Source of the DNA: Bolinopsis microptera
Taxonomy: Eukaryota > Ctenophora > Tentaculata > Lobata > Bolinopsidae
Direction of reading: 5' to 3'
Length of the DNA stretch: 64,000 nucleotides
Assembly (NCBI RefSeq): GCF_026151205.1
Contig: NC_087075.1
Location: 12,508,303 to 12,572,302, forward strand
Position numbers and translations under genes: made by a program. Positions 48,773 through 60,075 of this stretch are shown one piece after another (within the stretch, counting starts at the first letter, position 1; the number at the start of each line of letters is the position of its first letter). The notes under the pieces were generated by a model. That model was not told where the DNA came from and ran no database searches. It was given only the letters and a program-made list of their open reading frames with translations.

Positions 48773-48931
48773 ATGTTTAGTATCGTAGTATGGGGAGATG
48801 GTCAATATTTTTCAAAATTAGTTATTGATTTACAATTATCGCAAAAAAGCAGCTTAGTTGATCTGCTGAGAAATTCAGTCGAAATGAAGGCTATTATAAG
48901 AAGAAGAGGCCACCTGATGAAGGAGATGCAG
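48773..48931 (+). CDS. candidate first exon, divergent to 48446-48641
   Basis: ATG at 48773 opens MFSIVVWGDGQYFSKLVIDL. It continues as an amphipathic, charged sequence to EMQ and a strong donor GTAAGAC at 48932. A possible next exon, 49160-49220, starts after GCCTAG and ends at a GTAAGA donor in compatible phase. Family not recognised. The ATGs of this and the opposite candidate are about 130 bp apart. Confidence 0.3.
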
Positions 48932-49220
48932 GTAAGACATAGTGGCATAAAACTAAAATCTGGGCAACAAATGATAAAGATTTGATTTCGGTATTGTTAA
49001 TAATAATTGCCATGATTTATGGTGATATCGTTGTTAACAGAAATTACACCTCATCTTTGACATGTAATACTATTGAAAACTGACTCATTAATGTTACTGA
49101 GTCAAAGTAATGAACATTATAGCAACTTTTAGCAGTTTGATAATTGATATCTTGCCTAGACTTCCGGCGATCGTGAACAAACGCACCATGTCTGCTTCTC
49201 AAAAACCAGACAAAACAAAT

Positions 49221-51509
49221 GTAAGATCTAGTTGTCTACAAAAACAATCATTTAACAATACCCATTATTGAATTGTTAGACTGGGTCTCGCCTGCGCACT
49301 GCAGCCCCTCCCTATCGCTTCGTATCGAACAGTAAAAAAAGCCTGAAATGCTTGGATGTACGCCTCTACAAATTTATTTAATATTAAAACCGAACAACTT
49401 TACGAAGAAGAATGATATATCAAGGCGATCTTGATCTGACAGTGCAGTTTCAATTATACTGGAGTGCTATTTTCAATATTACACCTGCAGCTGCCATCTG
49501 TCTTAATTAAGATGTCAATGCATGATCCCGTCACATCTTTGCGACTTTCTGCGACTCTGCTGCAGAAAATAGAAATCACCCAGATATTCACACTTTTTAT
49601 GTCAATTAGTAAACTATTACTGTCAATTGTCATACTACTTTGTACATATTAAGATTATATAAGGGGGATCTGATACAACTTACTTACTTGATACTTGATA
49701 CTCCCTCTGATACAACAGGGACCTTTATTAACTGATCGTATGATCAATGATCATTATAATATGATCATAATTAATATGATTCTTCATTCTGAAAATTGTG
49801 ATTCTTCCTCCAACAACTGCAAGTTGGTATTGTAGACTTGGAAGTTTTAAAAAAAAAATCTGTTTTCTGTACAAAAAAGAAACCCTGAGGACAGGCAGAA
49901 CAGTACAGCGAACATGTGTGACATTAAATACTGTCCCCAGGAAAATATCGTCACGACTAAACAGTCAACATAGATGTCGAGTATAAGTATATCTGTAACG
50001 AGGAAATATTACTTCTAAAGTTAATTATTAAATTTAAATCACTATACAGAGTATTACAACTTAAGTCACAACTAAAGTTACAACTAAAACAGTTTTGTTA
50101 ATCTTATTATCTTGTCAGTCGCGGACACCACTTATTGGACCACAGCGAATATGATTAAATTGCAATTATTAAATTGCAGGACCTTGCAGGATCGTAGGAA
50201 AATTCCGATATGAATATTTAAATCCCGCAAGTAATAATAAAAGTAATAATGACTATTTTAATAAAGCAAATCGCGGCACAATTATCATATTATTGTAAAT
50301 GTACGTGGCTTCGCATCCACCGGCCCCACCGCCGCGGCTAGACAACTTACCGATGAGATGAAGAATCGAATCGATCGAGCAACATCAAACGTCTAATCAT
50401 CATAGCACTGATCACAAAAACTTAATTCCTTACCATACAAAATCATTAGTGGGGTACTGCGATATTTACCAAGTTTTATTTACCTATTGTCTTGACCTTG
50501 ACAATTTACATGAATATATTGTCGATTAGCAATAATAATAACGAGGCAATAAGAAACATGGCAGTGGCAATGCCCCGTATTAATGACACTCTTATCTGAT
50601 CATGCACGATGCACGTGGTGTAAATTGCACTTTAATCTATAATTACACCGGTAATATAACGCCTATAAGTATAAGCAGTAATACGGGAGAAACAGGGCCA
50701 CCAAAGCGAGGATCAAGTAGCTGATTACGAGTTCCTTAATCACAGAATAAGACTAGAAATTAGAACACGTGGGGTTATATCATTACTGCACGTGGTCGGT
50801 AACTGTGATCACGTGGTCAGGAACTGCAGTGATCAGCAACTGGAGCCATTAGAATCAGTGAGCTCATATGTGCAGTGAAAGTTAGGCTGGATCAGGATAA
50901 AGTGATTTTGCACATCCCCCGGCCCCCGCGTCGGTGCTATCAGTATTACGTAATTACTTGAATGTCTCCCACGTACATAGTTACCGACCAATCATGATCA
51001 TACCAATCATTGGATTGGGGGCAGTGGCGTAACAATAAGGGCCCCCGCAGACCCCGCTATATCCAGGGGGCCAGGGGGGCGCTTTTTTCCCAAATTGTAG
51101 GTCTTTTTTTACGAATAATCGTCTGATTTGGCAGCAAAATGTATCATATCCCGGCCAACTTATGATTTAACGTTCGGTTGACGCAAAAAAAGACATTTGA
51201 AGTATAAACTATAACAAAAAACTCCAGGGGCGACAAAAATAAACTCAAAATTTAGGGGCACATTTTTGCTGCTGTTTTACTTTTATTTGTATATACGTAA
51301 TTAATAAATATAAGTTCCATTTTTTGTATTTATAGTAAGTTTTCAGTTCTACAAGTCTTTTAAGTAGACTTATCAGGTCTTTAGGATGTTCTTAGTAACT
51401 ACTTTGGATTTGTGTAAAGTTTGATAATAATAATACGTAATTTGACCAAAACCTTACGAATAATTCGGGTAGTTCTTCTTAATCTACGATATTACAATTG
51501 TAAATAAAT
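49221..51509. other. no supported gene; one hAT-like terminus
   Basis: AT-rich. CAGTGGCGTAACAATAAGGG at 51021 resembles hAT-type ends (CAGTGGCGTA...), but no matching opposite end is visible. Open frames at 49464 and 49798 have no family or splice support. Confidence 0.4.
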
Positions 51510-52299
51510 GGGAAAAGCGAGCGACCGATTTCATTCTCGGTATCAGTTTGCATTTGCGGACGGTCATTAAATTCAAATTAATATCATTTCCTTTCGTTTG
51601 GGAAAGAGAGACACTGGAAGCGGTCCACTCTACCCATGATTGTGGGTTTTGGTCAAATTTATCATCTCTTTTTGATTATAATGTCTGGGTACAAAGTCGA
51701 AATGTAAACTCATAACTTCACTAATATTAATAAGGAGGTAATTTCAACGATTTCGAAATTTTACCTTTGAAAACATTTCCTTGTGTTAGGTAGGTATATT
51801 TGTCGATAACTGACTGAATATGGCATTTTTTACTCATTCAAGTTGGCATTAAATTCATATATAATGCCATTTAACTGTCATGGGATTGCAAAATTTGTTC
51901 GAAATCACGAATGAGCAAAATTATCACCTTGCGCACGTGCAAACTTTGAGCAAATGCTGCGTGCGCATGCAATATTGAATCGCCGTAAATTTTTGTATAT
52001 TGGTGTATTATATATTGTTTAATAAGCATGCAAAGGTTCAAAAGATTTCACAAAGGACTTAGATCATAACGGGACTCCAAAGTTGACATAAAATGGTGAA
52101 AATAGCAGTTTTCAGCGATTTTAGCAATTTTCTATCAATTTGGGCGTGTCCCCACGTTTGCAACTTTTCGATTTTCAACTTTAAAAGTAGCCTAATGCAC
52201 AATATAGATCTATAGGAAGCAGAACTGAGCTCCACAACCCAAGGTATGGCCCAACACCAGAGAATACTAAATCGCAAAATTGACGTTTTTATTAAATAA

Positions 52300-52604
52300 C
52301 TAGAAAGCCCGTGGTAACAGGGATGAACTCATGAAGCTACTAGTTTTCTATTTATTTGGCAGTCAGTTTTCATAGCATCAACAAATATCCATTTCAACCG
52401 AAGATACAGCCAATTAAAATATAGCTCGCAATTAACACCACGTAATAACAAAAAACCGATCAAAATGCCTCTCTCAAATCCTTGCACGTGCACGTGCGTG
52501 TAATAACCCTCGTTACCATGGTTATAATGTAACTTCTTATTTCTCGTATAATTTGCACGTGGGCGGTCGTACAACATAAATAATTCTCTGAGTTATAGTA
52601 GAGA
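52300..52604 (-). mobile_element. Helitron-like element (reverse copy)
   Basis: On the minus strand it starts TCTCTACTATAACTCAGAG and ends ACGGGCTTTCTAG. It is bounded by A on the 5' side and T on the 3' side, the A/T insertion signature of Helitrons. The 305-bp copy is alignable to the two forward copies. Confidence 0.7.
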
Positions 52605-53002
52605 TTCTACTAAAAAGCACTAACTTTAATGACAAATATTTTTGTGAAGGAGCAAACAAAGAAACCTTTTCGGTAAATTTTCAAAATGCTTGAACAATTA
52701 TCTAATTATCTTGATGCCTTTGATAACAAATTTAATCATTCTTTAATGGTTTTAAATTGATTTAAAAAGTTGTTACTTTGTAAAAAATCAAGTTTCAAAA
52801 ATGGTTAATTTGATGACGTCATCAAGTGGTGAAGATGATGTTAATCTATTTTTTGACTAGCCTAATGCTCAATATAGACCTATAAAAAGCAGAACTAAGC
52901 TCCACAACCCAAGGGATGCCCCAACACCAGAGAATACTAAATCACAACTTTTGTATTTTTATTTAAATTATTTTTTTTAAAAGCACTAACTTCAATAGCA
53001 AA

Positions 53003-53308
53003 TCTCTACTATAATTCAAAAGATTGTTTTTGCCTGTCTGTATGTACGACCGCCCACGTGCAAATAGATAAAAAATAGGTAGTTGCATAATAACCATAGT
53101 AACGAGGATTGTTACACGCACGTGCACTTGCAATGATTGTTTTAACGTCGCGTCATTTTGATCGGTTTTGTGGTAATTACGTTGTGTTCAGTGCGAGCTA
53201 CATTTTATTTGGCTGTATCTTCGGTGGGGATGAATACTTTTTGACACGATTAAAACTGACTTCCAAAGAATACTATTAGGTTCCTCTCTGTGACCACGGG
53301 TTTTCTAG
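53003..53308 (+). mobile_element. Helitron-like element, tandem copy 1
   Basis: It starts TCTCTACTATAATTC after an A and ends GTGACCACGGGTTTTCTAG. Just before the end, a short hairpin can form (CTGTG/CAC with CCC/GGG pairs in the sister copy). 5'-TC, 3'-hairpin plus CTAG and no TSD fit non-autonomous Helitrons. Confidence 0.75.
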
Positions 53309-53619
53309 TCTCTTACTTATAATTCAGAGAATTCTTTTTGTCTGTCTTTACGACCGCCCACGTGCAAATAAGGTAAGAAGCAAAAGCTTGCAAAGTAACC
53401 ATGGCAACGAGGGTTGTTACACGCACGTGCACGTGCAAAGATTGTTAAAACGACATTTTTATCGGTTTTGGTGATATTACGTTGTGTTTACGTTTGTTTA
53501 GTGCGAGCAACATTTTAATCAGCTGTATCTTCGGTTGTGATGGATATTTTTTGATGCGATTTAAACTTGCTAACAAAAAATACTATTAGCGCACTTCCCT
53601 GTGACCACGGGTTTTCTAG
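53309..53619 (+). mobile_element. Helitron-like element, tandem copy 2
   Basis: It begins at the base after copy 1's CTAG, starting TCTCTTACTTATAATTCAG and ending CCCTGTGACCACGGGTTTTCTAG-type (hairpin CCC-T-GTG / CAC-GGG, then TTTTCTAG), followed by T. The head-to-tail arrangement matches tandem Helitron insertion. Confidence 0.75.
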
Positions 53620-55226
53620 TATCTTTATAAAGGGGCAAGGTAGGAAAACTTGATGGTAGATTTTCAGAATTCTTGAATAATTATTTAACTTCAATATGTC
53701 CTCAAATTTTGAATAAAATTGATTTTAAAAGTTGATATTTTGTTAAAAATCAAGTTTTTAAAATGGTTAACTTGATGACGTCATCAAGAGGTAATGATGA
53801 CGTTGAATTATTTTTTTCAAACACCGTAAACTAAAGTCTAAACAATTATCTTCAAGACCTGTGGTCTGAAATGGCTGTATCTTTAAAGCTTTTGAATCTA
53901 CGGACACTTGAATGTAGGCTACAATGGACTGCAATTGACTGCCAAAGCGTATATCACAATGCTGGCAAGAATTACCGTTGCCATTATATTCAAAAATACT
54001 ATTTACCCCCTTTATTGTTTTTCAGGCATTAAGACTCATCGAAAGTAGTTCAGCAGGTATATTTAAGTTCAAAACATTCTAATTCAATGTTAAAGATGAC
54101 AGGTATAAGAAATAGTTACGTGGAGGTTTTTAAGAAATTTACGCAAAATACGGGCCAGACAGCATGTTATACGAAATTAGGTAAAAAACCCAAAATCGCC
54201 ATATTCATAGGTGCCTTAAAAACAATGTTAAAATTGAGTTAGAGATCTGAAATTTTGCAGGGCGTCTAGACGTTGACCAAATCGACTGTACAAAAAATTT
54301 CAAGTTTCAGGAGTATCGGGAAGTGGGTTTTCTGGAACCCCTGTTTTACAACAGATTGTCGTGAAGTATAATATGTATGTATAGACGCTTTGGCAGTCAA
54401 TTGTAGCTTACATTCAAGTGTCCGTAGATACAAAATTATAAACGATACAGTCATCTAGAACCACAGGTTTTAAAGATAATCGTTTACACTTCAGTTTACA
54501 TTATATTAAAAAATAATTTAACGTCATCATCAACACTTGATGACGTCATCAAATTAGGTGTTTTTAAAACTTGATTTTTGACAAAATATAAACAACATTT
54601 CAAATCAATTTTACACCATTAAGGAGTAATTTTATTCAAAATCTGAGGTCATTTTTACCACTCAATTGTGTAATAGGCTAGTTTTAAAGTTAAAAATCGA
54701 AAAGTTGCATGCTTATCATATAATAAATCAACATGCAAAAATTTACGTTGATTCAATATTGTATGCGCACGCAACGTCCGCTCAAAGTGTGCACGTGCGA
54801 AAGGTGAGAATTTTGCTCATTCGTGATTCAAATATATTCTGCTTTCCCACGATATTTAAATGGCATTATATGTGAATTTAATACCAACTTGAATGAGTAA
54901 AAAGTGCCATATTCAGTCTGTTATCGACAGATATGCCTACCTAAACACAAGAAAACGTTTTCAAAGGTAAAATTTCGAAATCGTTGAAATTACCTCCCAT
55001 TATTAATGAAGTTTCGACTGTGTAAATTATCCTGACATTATTTAATAAAAAAGAGATGATATTTGACCAAAACCCATAATCATGGGTAGAGTGAACTGCT
55101 GCCTGTGTCTCTCTTTTCCAAACAAAAGGAAACGATATTAATTTGAATAACCGTCCGCAAATGCAAATTGATACCGAAGGGAAATCGGTCGCTCGCTTTT
55201 CCCATTCATTCACGGCTTACCGCAAT

Positions 55227-55981
55227 CTTACTATATATAAAGCGAGACGATATATATAATATTTTGTGGTTTACTGTTTCACTGAATGTCTCAAATATAT
55301 ATATATATATCCGTACCATTTTACTGACACCACGGCATCAACTTTAACACGACGTTCCGCAAAAGATATAAAACTGAAACTTTTTTGACTGGGTCAAATG
55401 CCTTATAATGGCCTTCAAATCAGCATGAAAAAATAACAAATTGGCCAAGGAATAAGAATTTTAGTGCCCAAAATTTGGACCCCCAAGTGGTGTCAAAAAC
55501 GCGAATTAAATAGGTAATAATTATTTTAGTCTCTCGAGTCTTGACACCATTTTAGGATTAGACGGGTTCCTGCTAGTTGTGATAAAGCTTATTGAATGGG
55601 AAAAGCGAGCGACCGATTTCCCTTCGGTATCAATTTGCATTTGCAGACGGTTATTCAAATTAATATCACTAGCAGGAACCCGTATAATATAATTATAACC
55701 CTTAACGGTGTCAAGACTCAAGAGACTAAAATAATTATTACCCATTTAATTCGCGTTTTTGACACCACTTGGGAGTCCAAATTTTGGGCTCTAAAATCAC
55801 TAATTCTTGGCCAATTTTTATTTTTTCATGCTGAATTGGAGGCCATTAAAGCATTTGACCCAGTCAAAAAAGTTTCAGTTGTATATCCATTACGGTTTTT
55901 GCGGAAAGTCGCGTTAAATTTGATGCCGTGGTGTCAGTAAAATGGCACAGATATATATCGTCTCGCTTTATACATAGTAAG
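55227..55981. mobile_element. inverted pair of a roughly 310-350-bp element around a foldback fragment
   Basis: The left arm 55227-55577 and right arm 55668-55981 are reverse complements, from CTTACTATATATAAAGCGAG / its complement at the outside to ACTAGCAGGAACCCGT inside. Between them (55597-55667) is a fragment of the GGGAAAAGCGAGCG element. That element's continuation (TTTGGAAAAGAGAGACACAG onward) resumes right after 55981, so the arm inserted into a third copy of it. Confidence 0.7.
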
Positions 55982-55982
55982 A

Positions 55983-56062
55983 TTTCCTTTTGTTTGGAAA
56001 AGAGAGACACAGGCAGCGGGTCACTTTACCCATGATTATGGGTTTTGGTCAAATATATACAT
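55983..56062 (+). mobile_element. continuation of a third copy of the GGGAAAAGCGAGCG element
   Basis: Homologous to about 51590-51665: GAGAGACACAGGCAGCGG, CCCATGATTATGGGTTTTGG. Confidence 0.65.
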
Positions 56063-56250
56063 ACCTTATCGGACCTTATTTGGACGGACATTAAATGAAC
56101 GGACATAATTATGAACGGACATTAATATGAACGCTAGAAGGCATTCAAAACCATCAAAAATCCGAAATTTTTTCATTTCTTTTGACGTTTTTTTATACCA
56201 GCAAATTATCTTTAAATCCATTTTGTATACAATAGCATATAATATAAGCA

Positions 56251-56535
56251 TCTCAATACTCAACACTCAATAATAATATATTACATTGCAGCAGCCAACC
56301 ACAATATATACAGAACAGTTTTAAGTTCAACGTACAATTTTTATTTTTACATTTTATTGTTACTAAAACCTTTTACAACGGTAACTTAATCTCAATACTC
56401 AACACTCAATATAATATATTACATTACACTTACAACCGACCGCAGTATAGAACCTTTTTAAGTTCAACAAGAATTTCGCCGCGTTATACCGCGGCGAAAT
56501 TCTTGTTGAACTTAAAAAGGTTCTATACTGCGGTC
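56251..56535. repeat. direct duplication followed by a perfect 46-bp-arm hairpin
   Basis: A block from CTCAATACTCAACACTCAAT to TTTTAAGTTCAAC occurs twice (about 56251-56330 and 56391-56465). The second copy is part of a hairpin: 56438-56483 is perfectly complementary to 56490-56535, with a 6-base loop. Confidence 0.9.
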
Positions 56536-56792
56536 CGGTAAGACACGCAATCTTGATCTTAGTTGCTTCTTGAATGTAAATGTAAAGTAACATCTGTTCT
56601 TAAATATGTAATCGCTTTTTACCATTCAGTGTCAACCAACAGTGTCAATCGGCCACGAGTTTATCAGCTGATGTAATACTAATAATTTAGTTTGTTTTGA
56701 TTTGCTGAATTTTATCACTCGGTAATTTATTAAGCTTGTTTCAACAAAATAATAATAATATCCTTATAATTGTAGGAGGTACATTCATCCTG

Positions 56793-57800
56793 ATGACGGT
56801 CCAGACGGAGTCTCAAGAACGAGAAAGGTTGCTCATAAAATCCTCAAACCTACCATCTCAACAACTTGTGGCGGACGGTAAATCGGTCTGCAAACAGATT
56901 GAAGGAAAACTGCTCATATTTCTAGCTGGATTTATCGGTGTCAGTGTTTTTTCACTGGTTAAAAATAGTACCACTTTGGCTGTTGGCCAGTTTTCGTCCA
57001 CAATTTTTTCCTTTCCGTTCATGTTTCTACTCCAAGCCTTGTTTTTGAAAGAAAAAAACATAGGCTTTGAAGGAAAAGCCAAATATATAATTCCTCGAGC
57101 ATTGTTAGGTGGACTTGCAGATATTTTGAAGTTATGGGCAGCTAAAGTGATGGATTATGGTGATAGTGTATCCCTGTTTGCATTGGTTCCTATCTTTGCT
57201 GCTATTTTTTCTAGGGTTCTTTGGAAAGAAAAATTGAGTATATTTACGATATTGGCATTGTTTATTGGATTGTCCGGAGTTGTTTTAATAGCTAAACCTA
57301 CTTTTCTATTTGGAGCTCCGAGTGAAGAAAATAGGAAAAAATATAGTTTCATTTTTTTGTTGGTTCCTCTTTCTGGGGGAATTTTTTTGGGGCTTGCCTA
57401 CAGCTTGATGAGAAAAGTTGGAACTGAAGTTAGCCCAATTTTTGTGTCAGTTATTATTTCTCCCACAGCTGTTGTGTTCGGAATTATCTTTCAGTTTATA
57501 AGTGGTGACAAATTTGTACTTCCTGAATGTTTTATGGATAGGTTGATTATGTTCGTGGGAGGATTTGGTATGTTTGTCAACCATCTTCTTCTTAATCGAG
57601 GACTGACTCTCGAAAAATCTGGACCGGGAATTCTCATCCGAAACTTTGATATTGTTATTGCCTATGGAATTCAGATTGTATTTTTTGACAGCGTCCCCAA
57701 TATTTTGAATAGTATTGGAGCACTTTTGGTTATTTCAAGTGCTGTTTTGGTTACTATAAACAAGTTGTTGATCGAAAAATATTTCAAGTACGAATTTTAG
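56793..57800 (+). CDS. SLC35G-like EamA (drug/metabolite transporter) protein, intronless, 335 aa
   Basis: I chose the ATG at 56793. The upstream open sequence is AT-rich, and a NTGTAG acceptor-like motif at 56775 could mark a 5' UTR exon. The protein has a short polar N-terminus (TESQERERLLIKSS), then about ten hydrophobic helices. They form two EamA repeats: first about residues 35-165 (ends ALFIGLSGVVLIAKP), second about 180-325 (ends IGALLVISSAVLVTINKLL). PIFAAIFSRVLWKEKLS and RNFDIVIAYGIQIVFFDSVP are the characteristic helix-loop motifs of the EamA/DMT family (TM4 and TM9 regions). By family it is a multi-pass transporter of unknown substrate, most like SLC35G. The frame is intact. T-rich codon use and no introns suggest a lineage-expanded single-exon gene or retrocopy. 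Confidence 0.85.
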   Translation: MTVQTESQERERLLIKSSNLPSQQLVADGKSVCKQIEGKLLIFLAGFIGVSVFSLVKNSTTLAVGQFSSTIFSFPFMFLLQALFLKEKNIGFEGKAKYIIPRALLGGLADILKLWAAKVMDYGDSVSLFALVPIFAAIFSRVLWKEKLSIFTILALFIGLSGVVLIAKPTFLFGAPSEENRKKYSFIFLLVPLSGGIFLGLAYSLMRKVGTEVSPIFVSVIISPTAVVFGIIFQFISGDKFVLPECFMDRLIMFVGGFGMFVNHLLLNRGLTLEKSGPGILIRNFDIVIAYGIQIVFFDSVPNILNSIGALLVISSAVLVTINKLLIEKYFKYEF

Positions 57801-57908
57801 GTTGTTTGGAGGCAGCAACCCTTGCATTGGTGTATTGACTATTGATACGTAATAGCGGCTCTGATCTTAATAGTATGAATCATCTTCTGATCCTCAATAT
57901 AAGCACAT

Positions 57909-57942
57909 TTTACATTTTACATTTTACATTTTACATTTTACT
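57909..57942. repeat. (ACATTTT)n microsatellite
   Basis: About five perfect 7-bp units, about 100 bp after the transporter stop. Confidence 0.9.
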
Positions 57943-58515
57943 AGATTTCCAACATTATTAGATTTTCTGTTGTTTCTGCTGTTAAGTTGTTATTTACCGA
58001 ATATATTAATTTTATCTGTTATCTTCCGACCCTCAATCCTATTCTGTACAAGTAACAATATGTAAAATCAAATACTTCATAATGATATGTGGATTTTTAT
58101 TTGGAGAAATTGTGTTCTTTTTCATTGGCACTCGTCGAATTAAAATTATTTTTGTAGTTTTCTCCGAATAGACTCGAGGGATTAGTTATCAACAGACACT
58201 CCTCTGATTCAATTTTATTCCAAGAATTTAAATGAATTTTACGTTTTCATAGCCATCTACAAACAATACCTTTATATAAGTCGTATACTTCGATCATTAA
58301 CTAATTACTATAACTAGTTTATATTTATAAGTTTAAAATCATGGAACCTATGGATGTGAAGGCTAGTCCTGTATGTTTGGTAAGAGTTCTCAACTTTGTT
58401 ATTCTATAACTTAAGGAAACCCACCCTCAATACTTGCATTATGTTTAATTATAGTCTTTGTTAATTGTTTCTGTATACAATTTAATCTACCTGTATTTCT
58501 AAACTGTTTTCAAAA

Positions 58516-58652
58516 GAATTATTAAACAAATTAGTCACAGCAGACCCATCTTTGGATTTGGACTCGTACATAAGTCAGTACGTTGAGAATTTCTGTTTAC
58601 ACAAATTCAAGTTTTACGTAGACAGCTCCCGACCTTCCAGTGACAATTACAG
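58516..58652 (+). CDS. candidate internal exon, unknown protein
   Basis: After CAAAAG a frame reads ELLNKLVTADPSLDLDSYI then SQYVENFCLHKFKFYVDSSR and closes at a GTTAAT donor (58653). The composition is strongly protein-like. A short ATG frame at 58341-58379 (MEPMDVKASPVCL, donor GTAAGA) looks like a first exon, but its phase (0) does not fit this exon (needs 1), so I do not join them. No family recognised. Confidence 0.35.
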
Positions 58653-59084
58653 GTTAATAAAATAATTGTACTATTTCACTTCTCCTCAACTTCAAGTACG
58701 TGACCAAGTTACTCATTATCACGTGTGAAATTCATTGACTACCAAACCATTCTCATATTGAGACAATTTTTTCCTAACCAACTGGCCCAGACCCCAGATG
58801 ATTAAATTTGACGTAACACTATACGACATTTACTCGCTTATTCTGTTCTTGATATTAACCGTGGTCCTTTATAATGCACCGCTTTTTTTGTTGTTTTAAA
58901 AATTGTCGTGTAATCCCCAAAAAGCTTTGAGGCTACGAAAAATTCGAAGTATTAAGTCTTTATTTTGCACATAGTGTTGCGGAAACGATATGTTTGAATC
59001 CCTCAGAAAATTTAAACCGCATGAAAAGTCGATCAAATTGAAGAACACGGCCACTAGAACGAACACCGATGCAGCAATAAGACA

Positions 59085-59190
59085 ACATTAAGACAACAAA
59101 AAGACAACATTAAGACAACATTAAGACAATATTAAGACAGCATTAAGACAACATTAACACAACATTAAGACAACATTAAGACAAAAAAGT
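59085..59190. repeat. 11-bp tandem repeat of ATTAAGACAAC
   Basis: About nine units with minor variants (AAAAAGACAAC, ATTAACACAAC). Confidence 0.9.
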
Positions 59191-59501
59191 CGTTTAAAAC
59201 GAATTAAGATTGATGTTTGTATTGATATTCCAGTGCAGATATTACACTTTTACATTCGTTGCTAACTTGTAGCTCTGTTATCGCTTAGCTTATCTTTGTT
59301 AATAAATATCGGACACGGCTTGTTTAGTTGTTTAACCGCCACAGCCTCACCTTGTTATGCAACCAGATTGATGCAACTCTATTCAGTCTCAGACCAACGA
59401 CCTTGTGATTCAGGGGAAGAACTGTGACCACAGCACTGCAGTGGTGTAACAAACACCAAATAAGACAAACATACTGATCATAGTTATCGATAAAGTTTTT
59501 C

Positions 59502-59642
59502 ATGTTCAATATGTTAAATGATTACTTCATAATAACGATTGATAAGGAGATGGCGTACAACCAAGAAGAAGTGAACAATTTGTACGAGAATCTGCTAACA
59601 AAGCTGTGGAGGGAGAGCTGTGGAGATTATCTAAAATGGTAA
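59502..59642 (+). CDS. small ORF / candidate exon, 46 aa
   Basis: ATG at 59502 opens a frame with TIDKEMAYNQEEVNNLYENL and LWRESCGDY before TAA at 59640. It is helical and charged, and a GTAAAA donor could end it at 59638. It may belong with 58516-58652, but the phases are not resolved. The end abuts a Harbinger-like MITE terminus at 59648-59690. Confidence 0.3.
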   Translation: MFNMLNDYFIITIDKEMAYNQEEVNNLYENLLTKLWRESCGDYLKW

Positions 59643-59734
59643 AAATGTTCCAAAAAATGATAACGTAATATAATATGTGTGAACGACCCCAAATGAAACA
59701 GCCGCGAAAAGCTAGCTCTAAGTTTTAAGCTTAT

Positions 59735-59800
59735 TTCGATATCGATAATATTTCAATATCGATCTTATTTCAATATCGATCATATTTCAATATCAACCAA
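59735..59800. repeat. 21-bp tandem repeat ATTTCAATATCGATC
   Basis: Three to four units containing ATCGAT and TATTTCAATATC. Confidence 0.85.
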
Positions 59801-60075
59801 TATATTTATTTCAATTTATCTTGCGTACGCACGATAAGTAATGATATTTTTGATGTCAAAAGAGATTTTAAAAGTGTAGCAGCAAGCAGTACCATGTTCT
59901 CTACAGCTCAGATTTCGAACCAAAAGCTAGAATGTTTAACTTTAAGTTTAAAAACACATCGAAGACATCTATCAAAGATATGGCAGAGTGAGAGGCTTGC
60001 CACTAAATACGCCGTCCAGTAATGTAGAAATGACAATGCATTAAACGGATTCAATAGCAAATAGACACTAGACAG

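Larger units (their letters stand above)
51510..55203. mobile_element. giant foldback element, outer arms about 520 bp
   Basis: It starts GGGAAAAGCGAGCGACCGAT and ends with the exact complement. The left arm (51510 to about 52030) and right arm (about 54690-55203) share long blocks, such as ATTTGACCAAAACCCATAAT against its complement and the GTGCGCATGCAATATTG block. An inner inverted pair (about 53640-53960 against 54370-54640, including TTGATGACGTCATCAA) extends the symmetry. The interior holds Helitron-like copies and a direct duplication (52190-52300 against 52858-52970). No transposase frame. Confidence 0.75.

Noticed and set aside
51021-51040. hAT-like terminus CAGTGGCGTAACAATAAGGG
   Set aside because: No matching opposite end or 8-bp duplication could be found.
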